64,000 nucleotides of DNA. Origin: Imperialibacter roseus. Lineage in GTDB: Bacteria > Bacteroidota > Bacteroidia > Cytophagales > Cyclobacteriaceae. The stretch covers positions 4,068,417 to 4,132,416 of the forward strand of contig NZ_CP136051.1 of NCBI RefSeq assembly GCF_032999765.1. Reading direction: 5' to 3'. This document shows positions 33,618 through 42,759 of the stretch, in pieces (position 1 is the first letter of the stretch; the number at the start of each line of letters is the position of its first letter). The notes beneath the pieces were generated by a model. The model ran no database searches and was not told where the DNA came from. It worked only from the letters and a program-made list of their open reading frames with translations. The position numbers were made by a program, and so were the translations under genes.

Positions 33618-33980
33618 ATGAAATTTGTAACCAAGAGAATCCACGCTTACCTCGACTACCCGGTGGCGGTTGCATTGATGGCCCTTCCTTTTGTGCTGGG
33701 GCTGGGTGGGTCAAATGCTTTCGCCCTGCAGCTGTCGGTGGCCACAGGCGTCGCCGCTTTTGTGCTCACTCTGCTCACCGATCATCACCTGGGCGTAATG
33801 CGGGTGATCCCTTACCGCATACACCTGATTGTCGACGGCCTTGTTGGGGTGGTTTTTACGCTGGCACCCTTCATCTTCTCTTTTAAGGGGCTGGATACCT
33901 ACTACTACCTGGTGAATGGCCTGGCTGTGTTAATGGTAGTAAGCCTGCACAAGCCCGAAGCGGTCACCTCAAAATCATAA
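33618..33980 (+). CDS. SPW-repeat-type four-helix membrane protein
   Basis: 120 residues with four hydrophobic helices (about 14-32, 36-54, 68-87 and 93-110). HAYLDYPVAVALMALPFVLG resembles the SPW-repeat membrane family, whose role is not known to me. It sits between SnoaL-like and YHS-domain genes in a likely operon. Confidence 0.7.
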   Translation: MKFVTKRIHAYLDYPVAVALMALPFVLGLGGSNAFALQLSVATGVAAFVLTLLTDHHLGVMRVIPYRIHLIVDGLVGVVFTLAPFIFSFKGLDTYYYLVNGLAVLMVVSLHKPEAVTSKS

Positions 33981-34024
33981 CCAGAAATAAATTTTTCATC
34001 ATTTTAAAATTCAATAGACAAACA

Positions 34025-34483
34025 ATGAAAACATTCTCATTCTTACTCACAGCATTGCTGATGTCAACCATTGGCCTTGCTCAGAACATTAAGTCGGTCA
34101 ACAATATTGACGACAGCAAAATTGCCCTGCAGGGCTACAGTCCGGTGTCTTATCTGGAGCTAGGCATCGCTCAAAAAGGTCAGAAGGAGTTTAAGGCCAC
34201 CCACGATGGCGTAGCTTACTACTTCACGGACGCTAAACAGAAAAAGGCATTCGAAGCCAACCCTGAGAAGTATTTGCCACAATACGGAGGCTACTGCGCC
34301 TTTGGGGTGTCGGTAGGGGCCAAATTCAGGGTTGATCCCAACAAATTTGTGGTGAAAGACGGAAAATACTACCTTTTCCTGTACGATTTGGAGGTGGACG
34401 CCCAGCAGCTGTGGCTGGAAGGCAACCATAGCCAGCTGGCCGCCAAAGCCGACAACAACTGGAAAAAGCTTAGCCGGGAATAG
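34025..34483 (+). CDS. Exported YHS-domain protein
   Basis: 152 residues with a signal peptide (about 1-20, ending IGLAQ). The YHS domain follows: ALQGYSPVSYLE, ATHDGVAYYFTDAKQKKAFE and KYLPQYGGYCAFGVSVGAKF. YHS domains are thought to bind metals; here Tyr and Cys residues remain. Proteins of this type occur next to Crp-type regulators in Bacteroidota. Periplasmic. Probably part of the 33252-34483 set. Confidence 0.85.
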   Translation: MKTFSFLLTALLMSTIGLAQNIKSVNNIDDSKIALQGYSPVSYLELGIAQKGQKEFKATHDGVAYYFTDAKQKKAFEANPEKYLPQYGGYCAFGVSVGAKFRVDPNKFVVKDGKYYLFLYDLEVDAQQLWLEGNHSQLAAKADNNWKKLSRE

Positions 34484-34549
34484 TGGTTCCCTGCCATTTG
34501 AAACCTGCCGCCCGAGGCCTTTGCTTCGGGTGGCTTTGTACTTCCACAC

Positions 34550-35134
34550 ATGAACAAACTACTCAATGATATCAGGGCCTGCAGCCTGTGCAAAGAGCAC
34601 CTGCCCTATTTCCCAAGGCCGGTCATTCAGGCCAGCCCATTGGCCCGGATTGTGGTGATCGGGCAGGCGCCCGGCCTCAAAGTACAGCAAAGTGGCATCC
34701 CCTGGGACGATGCCAGCGGCGATAACCTGAGAAGCTGGCTTGGAATGAACCGGGAAATCTTCTACAATGACAGACTGCTGACACTCATGCCCATGGGTTT
34801 TTGCTATCCTGGCACCGGAAAAAGCGGCGACCTGCCCCCAAGGCCTGAATGCGCTCCTTTGTGGCATCAACCTGTGTTGGAATCAATGCCTGAGGTGCGG
34901 CTCACGCTGCTGATCGGGCAGTATGCCCAGACCTACTATTTGAAAGAAAGATGCATGAGCACTTTAACTGAGACAGTGAAGAACTATCAAGCCTATCTGC
35001 CGGAATACTTACCCCTTCCCCATCCATCGCCCCGCAACAATATCTGGCAAAAGAGAAACAGCTGGTTTCGGGAAGAGGTGCTCCCCACCCTTCAATCCAT
35101 CATATTACCCCTATTAGAAAAAGATGACTATTGA
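34550..35134 (+). CDS. Uracil-DNA glycosylase family protein
   Basis: 194 residues. The UDG fold is recognised from VVIGQAPGLKVQQSGIPWDD (motif 1 water-activating region) and the DNA-binding loop LPHPSPRNNIWQKR (motif 2). The N-terminus has RACSLCKEH, only two cysteines near the start, so the four-Cys iron-sulfur cluster of family 4/5 enzymes is probably absent. Base-excision repair role is likely; substrate preference is not established. Overlaps the acetyltransferase gene by 11 bases. Confidence 0.87.
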   Translation: MNKLLNDIRACSLCKEHLPYFPRPVIQASPLARIVVIGQAPGLKVQQSGIPWDDASGDNLRSWLGMNREIFYNDRLLTLMPMGFCYPGTGKSGDLPPRPECAPLWHQPVLESMPEVRLTLLIGQYAQTYYLKERCMSTLTETVKNYQAYLPEYLPLPHPSPRNNIWQKRNSWFREEVLPTLQSIILPLLEKDDY

Positions 35135-35594
35135 GTTCAGGCAGCTTTCTGAGGTAAGCACCTCAGCCATCGTGGCGTTGATGAACAACCCCCTTGTGAG
35201 GCGGCAGATGCCCCTGCTAACCGACTACTTTGACGAAGCCGCCTGCGCTGCCTTCGTAGCAGCCAAAACCCGGCTATGGAACGAACATGGCTATGGCCCG
35301 TGGGCATTTGTAGTCGACGATGTATTTGCGGGCTGGGGTGGCTTGCAGCCTGAGGCGGGCGAAGCGGACCTGGCCCTGGTGCTGCACCCCGGCTACTGGG
35401 GCCTTGGAAAAAAGCTTTACCAGAAAATCATTGGCCGGGCGTTTACAGAAATGGGGCTGGAGTCCGTCACCGTGCTGTTTCCCCCCAGCCGAACCAGGTT
35501 GAAAGGCCTGCTGCGTCTCGGCTTCACAGAAGAAAGCGAGGTGTATATAGGCCAGCGTCGCTTCATTAAGTACCGGCTCAGAAGGCCCGCCTGA
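35124..35594 (+). CDS. GNAT-family N-acetyltransferase
   Basis: 156 residues. The acetyl-CoA loop is replaced by HPGYWGLGKKLYQKII (GxGxx-like, about residues 92-107). The preceding strand is EADLALVL and the late strand VTVLFPPSRTRLKGLLRLGF. Closest to RimJ/RimL-like small-molecule or protein acetyltransferases. It starts inside the end of the glycosylase gene, so the two are co-translated. Substrate unknown. Confidence 0.8.
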   Translation: MTIEFRQLSEVSTSAIVALMNNPLVRRQMPLLTDYFDEAACAAFVAAKTRLWNEHGYGPWAFVVDDVFAGWGGLQPEAGEADLALVLHPGYWGLGKKLYQKIIGRAFTEMGLESVTVLFPPSRTRLKGLLRLGFTEESEVYIGQRRFIKYRLRRPA

Positions 35595-35849
35595 AGGAAT
35601 GAAAGGCATGGATTCATGTGTATAAATTTTGATTTTCTGCGGCCACCGGTTCGCCGGAGCGATCGGTCCGCCGCCGAAGCGGGAATAGCTTCTACCATTG
35701 GGGAATGAATATTTAGCCTTTCGACCTACATATTCATCGTTCCACGCCGGTTCCTCTGGGTATGGCTCTCTCTATGGCTATTTTGCCGGGTTGTTTGTCG
35801 ATAAGTGATATAATTCCCTATTTTTATCAAACGCCCAAACACTACCTAC

Positions 35850-37118
35850 ATGAAGAGAAGAACCTTTGTCCGAAACGTAGCACTGGCCACGCCTGCTCTG
35901 GCTTTTATGCCGTACCTGGATTTGCTGGCCAACTCACTTGCCGGAAAAGTCAAAATAACCGATGTGCAATGTGTATTAACCAAAATCGGCTTTCGGGTAA
36001 GTCCGCTCGTCAAGATCAGCACCAATGTGGGGCTGGTGGGTATTGGCGAATGCCACCACGATGAAACTGGGTATGGTGCCAAAGACATCATCCAAAATGT
36101 TTGCAAGCCCATTCTGATGGATCAGGATCCGCTGGACCTTGAATACCTCGTATTCAAAATGAGTACCCGCACCTCCTACTATGGCGGCAACCATGGCCTG
36201 GCCACCCACGCCATCACCGGTGTGGAGTTTGCCATGTGGGACCTGATCGGCAAAATCACGGAACAGCCTGTGCACAAAATATTAGGCGGTGGCAGCCACG
36301 TAAAGGAAGTGAGGGCCTATGCCTCGTCGGGCCCTCAGGACATGCTGAGCAAAGACTCCTGCGCCGAATTTGCCGAGCTGATGAAAAGCCAGGGATGGAC
36401 AGCCTGTAAAACCAATATCCTAAGAGACCAGGAGTGGAACAAGCTTGACAACCGCCGGCTATCAAATATAGAAGCAGACCGCAATGGAACAGGCTACACC
36501 AACATGAGAGAAGCGCTCGGGCTCGAATTCGATATTGCCGTGCACTGTCACTGGGAGTTTGATTTCGACAGTGCCCTGCGGCTGGCCAATGCAGTAGCAC
36601 CTATACGTCCCATCTGGATGGAAGACCCGCTACCTATCGCCTACAATGAGCAATGGGTGAAGCTGACAGAAAAGTCGCCCGTACCCATCCTGACAGGCGA
36701 AAACCTGTATACCCGTGATGACTTCCGGCCTTTTATCGTGAACCAGGGCGTGAACATGATAGAGATTGACGTTTCCATGGCAGGCGGGCTGCTGGAGGCG
36801 AAGAAAATCGCCGACATGGCTGAGACTTATTACATCCCCGTGTGTACACACAATGTAGCTGGCCCTGTGGCCACCATTGCCTCAGCTAATTTCGCCGCAT
36901 CGGTGAGGGAGTTTGTGGCTCATGAAGCGTTTATCTTCCATCCTAAGAACAAGGCAGGCAATGGCATCAATGGCGACCCTGATGTGCTTGGTTACGACAA
37001 AGAGGTCATTAAAAACGGCCATATCCAGCTTAGCGACCGGCCGGGCTTCGGGATCGAGCTCAATGAAAAGCTTATCAAAGAGAAGTATTTGGTAGCGGGG
37101 GAAAGTTGGTGGAAGTAG
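35850..37118 (+). CDS. Enolase-superfamily (mandelate racemase/muconate-lactonizing-like) enzyme with Tat-like signal
   Basis: 422 residues. The N-terminus MKRRTFVRNVALATPALAF matches a twin-arginine signal, so the folded enzyme is probably exported. The barrel shows CKTNIL (Lys region), DIAVHCHWEFD, IWMEDPLP and LTGENLYTRDDF, the metal-binding acid and Glu positions, and CTHNVAGPV with the catalytic His. The HCH pattern in the first metal strand resembles sugar-acid dehydratases such as galactonate or galactarate types. No sugar transport or further sugar-acid genes are adjacent. Reaction inferred as dehydration or epimerisation of a sugar acid. Confidence 0.85.
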   Translation: MKRRTFVRNVALATPALAFMPYLDLLANSLAGKVKITDVQCVLTKIGFRVSPLVKISTNVGLVGIGECHHDETGYGAKDIIQNVCKPILMDQDPLDLEYLVFKMSTRTSYYGGNHGLATHAITGVEFAMWDLIGKITEQPVHKILGGGSHVKEVRAYASSGPQDMLSKDSCAEFAELMKSQGWTACKTNILRDQEWNKLDNRRLSNIEADRNGTGYTNMREALGLEFDIAVHCHWEFDFDSALRLANAVAPIRPIWMEDPLPIAYNEQWVKLTEKSPVPILTGENLYTRDDFRPFIVNQGVNMIEIDVSMAGGLLEAKKIADMAETYYIPVCTHNVAGPVATIASANFAASVREFVAHEAFIFHPKNKAGNGINGDPDVLGYDKEVIKNGHIQLSDRPGFGIELNEKLIKEKYLVAGESWWK

Positions 37119-37428
37119 GCGGGCAGGCAGAGCTCCTGTCATCGGTCTTCCAGCCTCTTCCGTCATATGGTCGTGGACAGGTCGAAACAACCGCTGATTG
37201 GTGCAGCGATGTGGGTATGGAGGGTGATGGTGGGCATGTGGATAGGCTGGTTGTCTCTGTTTTCCCTGGGCAGGAACTAGCGTTAAGTGCTGTTGTTTGC
37301 TATTGGTGGCCTAGCTGCTCCGACTAACGGAATTTCAGACCAAGAAAGTTGGACCTCATTTCTGATATAAATACACAAATAAAATCCACACCCTATTTCT
37401 CACTGTTCTTTCGTCTAAACAACACATG
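37119..37428. other. Intergenic boundary with change of base composition
   Basis: 310 bp between convergent genes. From about 37330 the sequence becomes clearly AT-rich and stays so to about 42.5 kb. No gene, att-like repeat or tRNA was found at the boundary. Confidence 0.5.
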
Positions 37429-40400
37429 CTACTCTTCTTCAAATGCTTGTTGCAATAAAAATAAGTAAACGAGAGTGATTTTCTCACCCACTTTTTCCAA
37501 TCTATCTTTCCACTGCTCAACCTGCTCAAGATTTAAAGTCACCTCGATATTCTCTTCACCCTCATCGTTCGGCACTGGTGAAATAGCTTTACCTATATCT
37601 GATAAAAATGAAAAATATTCCTGATCCAATTCATCAATATCATTTCTTCTCTCAAAATATTTCAATTGCTCCGACAAATTTCCTGCTAATTCGTAAAATG
37701 ATTTTCCAGCTTTATCAATCGATTTTTGAATCTGTTCCTTAAGAATAACCTCACCTATTTGAGAGTATCCATCAAAATCAGCTAATACAGACAACTGTGA
37801 AGTAACTCCCATAGTAATGGTTAATTCATGATAATACTTCATCATAGAATCCGCAAGGGCAACTTGTCCTTTGTGATCAGACTTAACTTCAAGACCTAGT
37901 TGTTCAGTTAGACGTCTATCAACTTCATCAGGAATGAATGAAGATGGTTGCAAATTTTCAATACCTCCTAAAGTGAACTGATGCAATTTAAATTTATAGG
38001 CTTGGCTATGAGCAACTTGATTGAAAACGGATGTGACGACCCAGAAACTGTTATAGTTAAGATCAAGCATCAAATGTTTCAAACTTAGGTATTTACACCC
38101 CCCAATTACATTATTAAATACTTTTAATGCAAGAGCAAGTCCATTTAGGTTGTCTAAGGCATCCACCGCGTCAGCAACAATAATTACCGTCTTTGTTTCT
38201 TCAATGAAATGCGGTTCCAGTTGGATTATGTAATTACTTCCTTCCGTTTCTCTACTGCAATCTCTCTTAACCCGCCTCTCAAAGTCCCCTTTCAACTTAT
38301 TCAGATAGTCAAACGATTCTTTCCTAAGGCTTTTTTTAAAGGGAATTTGTGTTGGATTGATAATATGCTTCCATCCGAAGGCCAGAGAACGTAAAATTTG
38401 CTCTTCTCTATCTTGTAATTCTTTAAGATCATCAGAATCTAAATATTTTTCAAAATGTTGTCCAAAAGAGGTTTGGTATTCACTCAATCTCTCATAAGCA
38501 TCGAATATATTAACAAGGGAAGTTCTCATTAACCCTCGATGTTTATCAAGAGATAAATTCAATTTATCAACTATACACTTAATGGATTGCCAGTGGAAGC
38601 TATCTAGTGAGCGAAAAATGTCATTATGTCGATCCCGATAACCCTTAAATTTTCTATTGAGTATGGAAATAGTGTTATCAACTAATATATTCTGTTTGAA
38701 TTCACTCTCCCTCTCTCCTTCTGCTACTAAACCCGATTCATCTGAAATACTTTGTGGAAACAACAATGCAAACTGAATAGCCAACTGGTCATCTGTTATA
38801 ACCTTTAACGCATATTCTCCAAGAATCACTTGCGCCCGCTTTTTTCGATGATACTCTTCTAGTACATCAAGAAAACCACCAAGAAGGGATATTGCGTCTT
38901 TCCTAATCTCCAACATTTGTTTCACAAAATCAGACCAATCAAAAGGTCTTTTTTTGAAAACAAATAGATTTTGTAGTACAGAGTTAAGATCAACTAGATA
39001 TTCTACCGGATTATTCTCTACTGGAATTTCGGCCTCAGAATCATCATGTTCCAGGGATAGCAAATAAATTTTATGACCATACGCCTTCGCTCCATGTTTT
39101 CTTAAATAAGGCAAACTATATCGCAATGCATCGATAATTTCAAGCTTCCTTAGGTGGGGAATATTTCCTTCTTCGTCATAGTCCTCGAATATATCCAGAA
39201 TAAAGTGAGCCTTAATTGAGTAACTGTCCCTTTCAATTAGTGCAATTTTATATTGGCTCTGTAGCCTTTCTAAAAATTGCTCTTCACAATCAATGGCAAC
39301 TTTCTTAGCATCCTTGTCATAGGTATGCATACCAAACATAGCTCTGGATGCGGATTGAATAGAAAATCGACCAATTGCTGAGACTATATCGTTTTCATTG
39401 AGATGTATCCTTTTTTCAGGCAGCAGATAACCTAACCAGAATAGAAATTCGCCAAATGCAGAGAGCTCTATATCATATCGAATTGATTCGATATTAATTT
39501 CAACAACCTCTAGCCAGTTCCGAGCATACTTAAAAATATCTTCTTTTGAAATTTCATATTCCTCAAATAACCTCACATTCCGCTGAACCCTCTCTTTCCA
39601 ATTGTCATTATCCTCAAAAAATTTAATTAATGAAACTGTACCGGTGAAATCCAAATGGGCTTTAAGTGTGAGTAATGCCGTATCCTCTCTATAGATTTCA
39701 TCGATTAATTTATGATGGCTTTCAATAAAAGCTTTCGTACCCAACCAAACTAGTGAATTGCACACCTTTTGACAGGAGACGTAATCATCCCAACTACAGC
39801 AATTCAATTTGTCTATGACAGTTTCTCTTTTAATGAAATCACTTCGAAAGGCACCGGTCAGAAAAACAAACAAATCGGCCCCCTCAATCAAGTCCAAGCT
39901 TTTAAGACATGTCGATTCTAAATCATGGTTACTTAGGTGAAGAAGCTGCGATATTATTTCTGATCTAATTGGATGCAATCCAATTAACCATAATTCATTT
40001 TCGGAAAATTGCAGAAGATATTCCCTCTCTAAAAAAGAGACGGCCAGTCGGAGTTTGTCAAAGCCATTGGTCTCCTGTAGTGCTTTTACACGAACTCTTG
40101 CTCCATAAGAATCCGAAAAACTCACTATTTTTAGAAGCTGAATAAATTCATGGTTCTCGTTTTCTATTCGATTTAACTGACTCTCAATTTTGGATCTTAG
40201 AGTCTTTCCTTGTGTGACTAGATATGTAAATTCCAACAAAGGTCCCTTACCTCCATAAACCAACCACGCTTCATCAAAATCAGTGAATTTCTTATCCAAT
40301 AACCGCTCATTGAGGCGCTCGTATATTAATTTGGCTTCTTCTTCAGCGAATTCGAGATAGATATCTTCAAATGTAAATTCAGTACCTTTTTCAGGTGTTC

Positions 40401-41520
40401 TGTTCCAGTCCTCTTCCCTTATCGTCACTAAAAATTTAAAAGGTCTGCTAAATGCAAAATCTTTTAGAATCTGCATCCAATTTTGATTCCCTGGCGGGAC
40501 ATCAATATAGATGATTATAGGAATTTCTAATGATTTGGAAATTGCCCTTAAAGCTTGTATCTGCTCTAAAGTAGAATCTAATCGATCTAAAATAATCACT
40601 TCGTAGGTGAGCATCGGGTAATAATCACCTATAAAACGATATGCTAAAGCACTTTTTCCTTGTCCTGATGCTCCGTGAATTATGACTGAGTCATTATTGA
40701 AAAAGGATTCGGATATCCGATTTAATTTCTCATCCCTTTTTACATCAAGATTAGCCTTAATATGGGAATATTTTACACCAGTCCCTTGATAAAAACTCTC
40801 ACTAAGCTTCTCAGCTTGTTCATCGTCACTAGCATTTTCTTTAATTACACGAATTGACGAATGCAGGTGTCGGTGAAAATTTTCTCTTTCATTAATAAAT
40901 CTTCCAATATCATTGAGTTTTGATAAAAGACTGCGCTCGGTGACTGATCCGCCTTTCTCAGAAAGGAAGAAAAGCCAATAGTGCAAATACTCAAGAGCAT
41001 GGATAGAGTCAACAGCAACAGCCTTGTTTTTAATTAAGTCGATAGTCCTTTGCTGATAGTCACTCTCAGAGAGAGCCTCAAAAAACGTATTTTCCTTCAA
41101 ATAGGTGATTTGCTCCTTTTTGAAACCGTACTTTTCAAATTTTTCAATGAATACATCGATACTGGTCTCTTCTGAAAATGAATTAAGCAATGACTCACTT
41201 AACTTACCAAAACATTTCACTTGCAGTTTCGGTCTATGTCCTTTTTCAAAGGTCTCTACAGCTCTATGAAAGAACGAGCCTTTTTTACCAGAGATGAGAT
41301 TCGAAAATGATAACGTACCTGTTGTAGCCTTAATCTGTATACATTCCAAAAGAATGCCATTCTGATCGAAAACATCAAGATCCTCTATTCCTTCTGGGAC
41401 ATAGATCAAGTCAGGATTTCCATCCTCCATTACTCTATGTATAGAATAAAGTGCTTGAGTTCTATATCCCTTTAGAGCATTGATTGCACCAAGGTTCCCT
41501 TGCGTAATTTCCTTTTGCAT
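37429..41520 (-). CDS. Putative antiviral STAND-type NTPase with N-terminal PD-(D/E)XK nuclease domain
   Basis: 1363 residues. Residues 1-130 resemble the Cap4/DUF4297 nuclease: GYRTQALYSIHRVM, then PEGIEDLDVFDQNG and ECIQIKAT, giving candidate active-site residues Glu 43, Asp 49, Gln 62 and Lys 64. A P-loop NTPase follows: IHGASGQGKS (Walker A, 271-280), IPIIIYIDVPP (Walker B, Asp 330) and FLVTIREED (sensor-like Arg 358). About 900 helical residues without a recognised repeat form the C-terminal part, where sensor regions of Avs-type proteins lie. The gene is AT-rich compared with flanking genes and stands next to a zeta toxin. I infer phage defence; the trigger is unknown. Other possibility: a stand-alone P-loop nuclease. 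Confidence 0.7.
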   Translation of the reverse strand: MQKEITQGNLGAINALKGYRTQALYSIHRVMEDGNPDLIYVPEGIEDLDVFDQNGILLECIQIKATTGTLSFSNLISGKKGSFFHRAVETFEKGHRPKLQVKCFGKLSESLLNSFSEETSIDVFIEKFEKYGFKKEQITYLKENTFFEALSESDYQQRTIDLIKNKAVAVDSIHALEYLHYWLFFLSEKGGSVTERSLLSKLNDIGRFINERENFHRHLHSSIRVIKENASDDEQAEKLSESFYQGTGVKYSHIKANLDVKRDEKLNRISESFFNNDSVIIHGASGQGKSALAYRFIGDYYPMLTYEVIILDRLDSTLEQIQALRAISKSLEIPIIIYIDVPPGNQNWMQILKDFAFSRPFKFLVTIREEDWNRTPEKGTEFTFEDIYLEFAEEEAKLIYERLNERLLDKKFTDFDEAWLVYGGKGPLLEFTYLVTQGKTLRSKIESQLNRIENENHEFIQLLKIVSFSDSYGARVRVKALQETNGFDKLRLAVSFLEREYLLQFSENELWLIGLHPIRSEIISQLLHLSNHDLESTCLKSLDLIEGADLFVFLTGAFRSDFIKRETVIDKLNCCSWDDYVSCQKVCNSLVWLGTKAFIESHHKLIDEIYREDTALLTLKAHLDFTGTVSLIKFFEDNDNWKERVQRNVRLFEEYEISKEDIFKYARNWLEVVEINIESIRYDIELSAFGEFLFWLGYLLPEKRIHLNENDIVSAIGRFSIQSASRAMFGMHTYDKDAKKVAIDCEEQFLERLQSQYKIALIERDSYSIKAHFILDIFEDYDEEGNIPHLRKLEIIDALRYSLPYLRKHGAKAYGHKIYLLSLEHDDSEAEIPVENNPVEYLVDLNSVLQNLFVFKKRPFDWSDFVKQMLEIRKDAISLLGGFLDVLEEYHRKKRAQVILGEYALKVITDDQLAIQFALLFPQSISDESGLVAEGERESEFKQNILVDNTISILNRKFKGYRDRHNDIFRSLDSFHWQSIKCIVDKLNLSLDKHRGLMRTSLVNIFDAYERLSEYQTSFGQHFEKYLDSDDLKELQDREEQILRSLAFGWKHIINPTQIPFKKSLRKESFDYLNKLKGDFERRVKRDCSRETEGSNYIIQLEPHFIEETKTVIIVADAVDALDNLNGLALALKVFNNVIGGCKYLSLKHLMLDLNYNSFWVVTSVFNQVAHSQAYKFKLHQFTLGGIENLQPSSFIPDEVDRRLTEQLGLEVKSDHKGQVALADSMMKYYHELTITMGVTSQLSVLADFDGYSQIGEVILKEQIQKSIDKAGKSFYELAGNLSEQLKYFERRNDIDELDQEYFSFLSDIGKAISPVPNDEGEENIEVTLNLEQVEQWKDRLEKVGEKITLVYLFLLQQAFEEE

Positions 41521-41792
41521 TGGTTTATCTATCTCAAAAAGCCCTTGATAAATCGGTTCGCAATCAACATGATAGCTGACTCAATATACTGGTTGTGCTT
41601 CTTAATTCTAGGTTAATTACTAGGTAAGTGATCAGCTAGCCCCACCTATACGATCCTTCCCTCTGAGTACAGATCGTACGCTGTCGTAAGCGACTCAAGG
41701 CCGGTTCCTTGCTATGTCCCCAGCTGCTATTGCCGAGCTTTGCTGCTCAGATGAGTTAGGCCGATTTCTCAAAAAAAGGATGTATCGAAACA

Positions 41793-42425
41793 TTATCTGT
41801 ATCCTAAAAGAGCCTTCAGGTTAGGTAATAACGTGATTAAATCGTTGTCTATATCTTTGATGAATATCGGCATTTGATCTTCGATCACAAATTGCAATTC
41901 AAAGCTATTAGAAGAGTTATACAATGCTATTCGGTCAAAAGCCGATATAGCTTTATCGTCGAATATTTGCAGGCCTCTGGTAAATCTTTCTCTAATCGTG
42001 GACTCACTCACTGCGTGGCCGCCTTTCCTGACTCTTTCCTGGACACGCTGAATTGCAATGGTAGGATCGGTCAGCGCCAAGAAGTATAGAATCGTTGCAT
42101 AACCCAATTTCTTAGCTTTTTTTGCTAGTTGGATATTGTATTCTGAGTGGAAATTTGTTTCGTAGGCTACCGACTTATCTTGTGAAAATGAATGAGACAA
42201 ATACGATTCAAATTTTGAGTTGATAGACTCCCTGATTCCTTCGGCAAGCAGGGGATCAAAGTCAAATTTTCTCCATACTGATTGGAATTCCTTATCCCAA
42301 TCAAAGGCTTCTATCTCATACGGCCTAAGTATTTCTTTACTCGTAGTCGACTTGCCGGCACCGTTGGGTCCGGCAATGACAATAAAAAATGGCGACGAGC
42401 TGAATTCAGATTTTTTCTGCAACAA
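41793..42425 (-). CDS. Zeta-toxin-family kinase
   Basis: 210 residues. Walker A is IVIAGPNGAGKSTTS (about 15-29). The zeta family DWDKEF substrate region, SVAYETNFHSEYN (catalytic strand) and the basic lid RVQERVRKGGHAVSESTIRE follow. Zeta kinases phosphorylate UDP-N-acetylglucosamine and so poison wall synthesis; some relatives have other substrates. No ATG is available before the P-loop. The start is TTG at 42425 or 42422, inside the end of the small gene upstream, which implies translational coupling. AT-rich like its neighbour. Confidence 0.85.
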   Translation of the reverse strand: MLQKKSEFSSSPFFIVIAGPNGAGKSTTSKEILRPYEIEAFDWDKEFQSVWRKFDFDPLLAEGIRESINSKFESYLSHSFSQDKSVAYETNFHSEYNIQLAKKAKKLGYATILYFLALTDPTIAIQRVQERVRKGGHAVSESTIRERFTRGLQIFDDKAISAFDRIALYNSSNSFELQFVIEDQMPIFIKDIDNDLITLLPNLKALLGYR

Positions 42426-42540
42426 CTATCACTTTTGGAGCGACTAACTGCTTTTTCCCTCCACGGGATGCCTTTTCTCTCTTTAAAGCCTCATTCATTG
42501 CTTTTTCAGCTCTTAATGCGTCTTTTACTGCGTCTTTCAT
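42406..42540 (-). CDS. Small charged protein, candidate zeta antitoxin (44 aa)
   Basis: ATG at 42540, stop TGA at 42406, so it overlaps the zeta start by 20 bases. The sequence is a probable helix rich in Lys and Ala (MKDAVKDALRAEKAMNEALK) with a hydrophobic end VAPKVIVVAEKI. It is much shorter than the classical epsilon antitoxin (about 90 aa). Position and overlap are the only functional evidence. Confidence 0.5.
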   Translation of the reverse strand: MKDAVKDALRAEKAMNEALKREKASRGGKKQLVAPKVIVVAEKI

Positions 42541-42759
42541 ATTAACAAATATACAAATTTATTCGCACTCAGGAATTTCCTCGGCAGCTGAAAGCAAGGT
42601 TTGTGGCTGCGATAAAACATATACAGCCAAATTTGCAGCCGAAGCCTTTGTTCCTGCACTCCGTTGAACAAATCTCCAACCAAAAAGTACCTTATTGACT
42701 CTGGGTACTAACAAGCGGCCACCATCGCCCCGACTATAGGTTCAACCAAACTCCTGTCA
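42541..42759. promoter_or_regulatory. Divergent promoter region between the zeta module and the ABC permease gene
   Basis: 219 bp. AT-rich on the zeta side, balanced on the permease side, so the compositional boundary of the acquired region lies here. No box was assigned. Confidence 0.35.
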
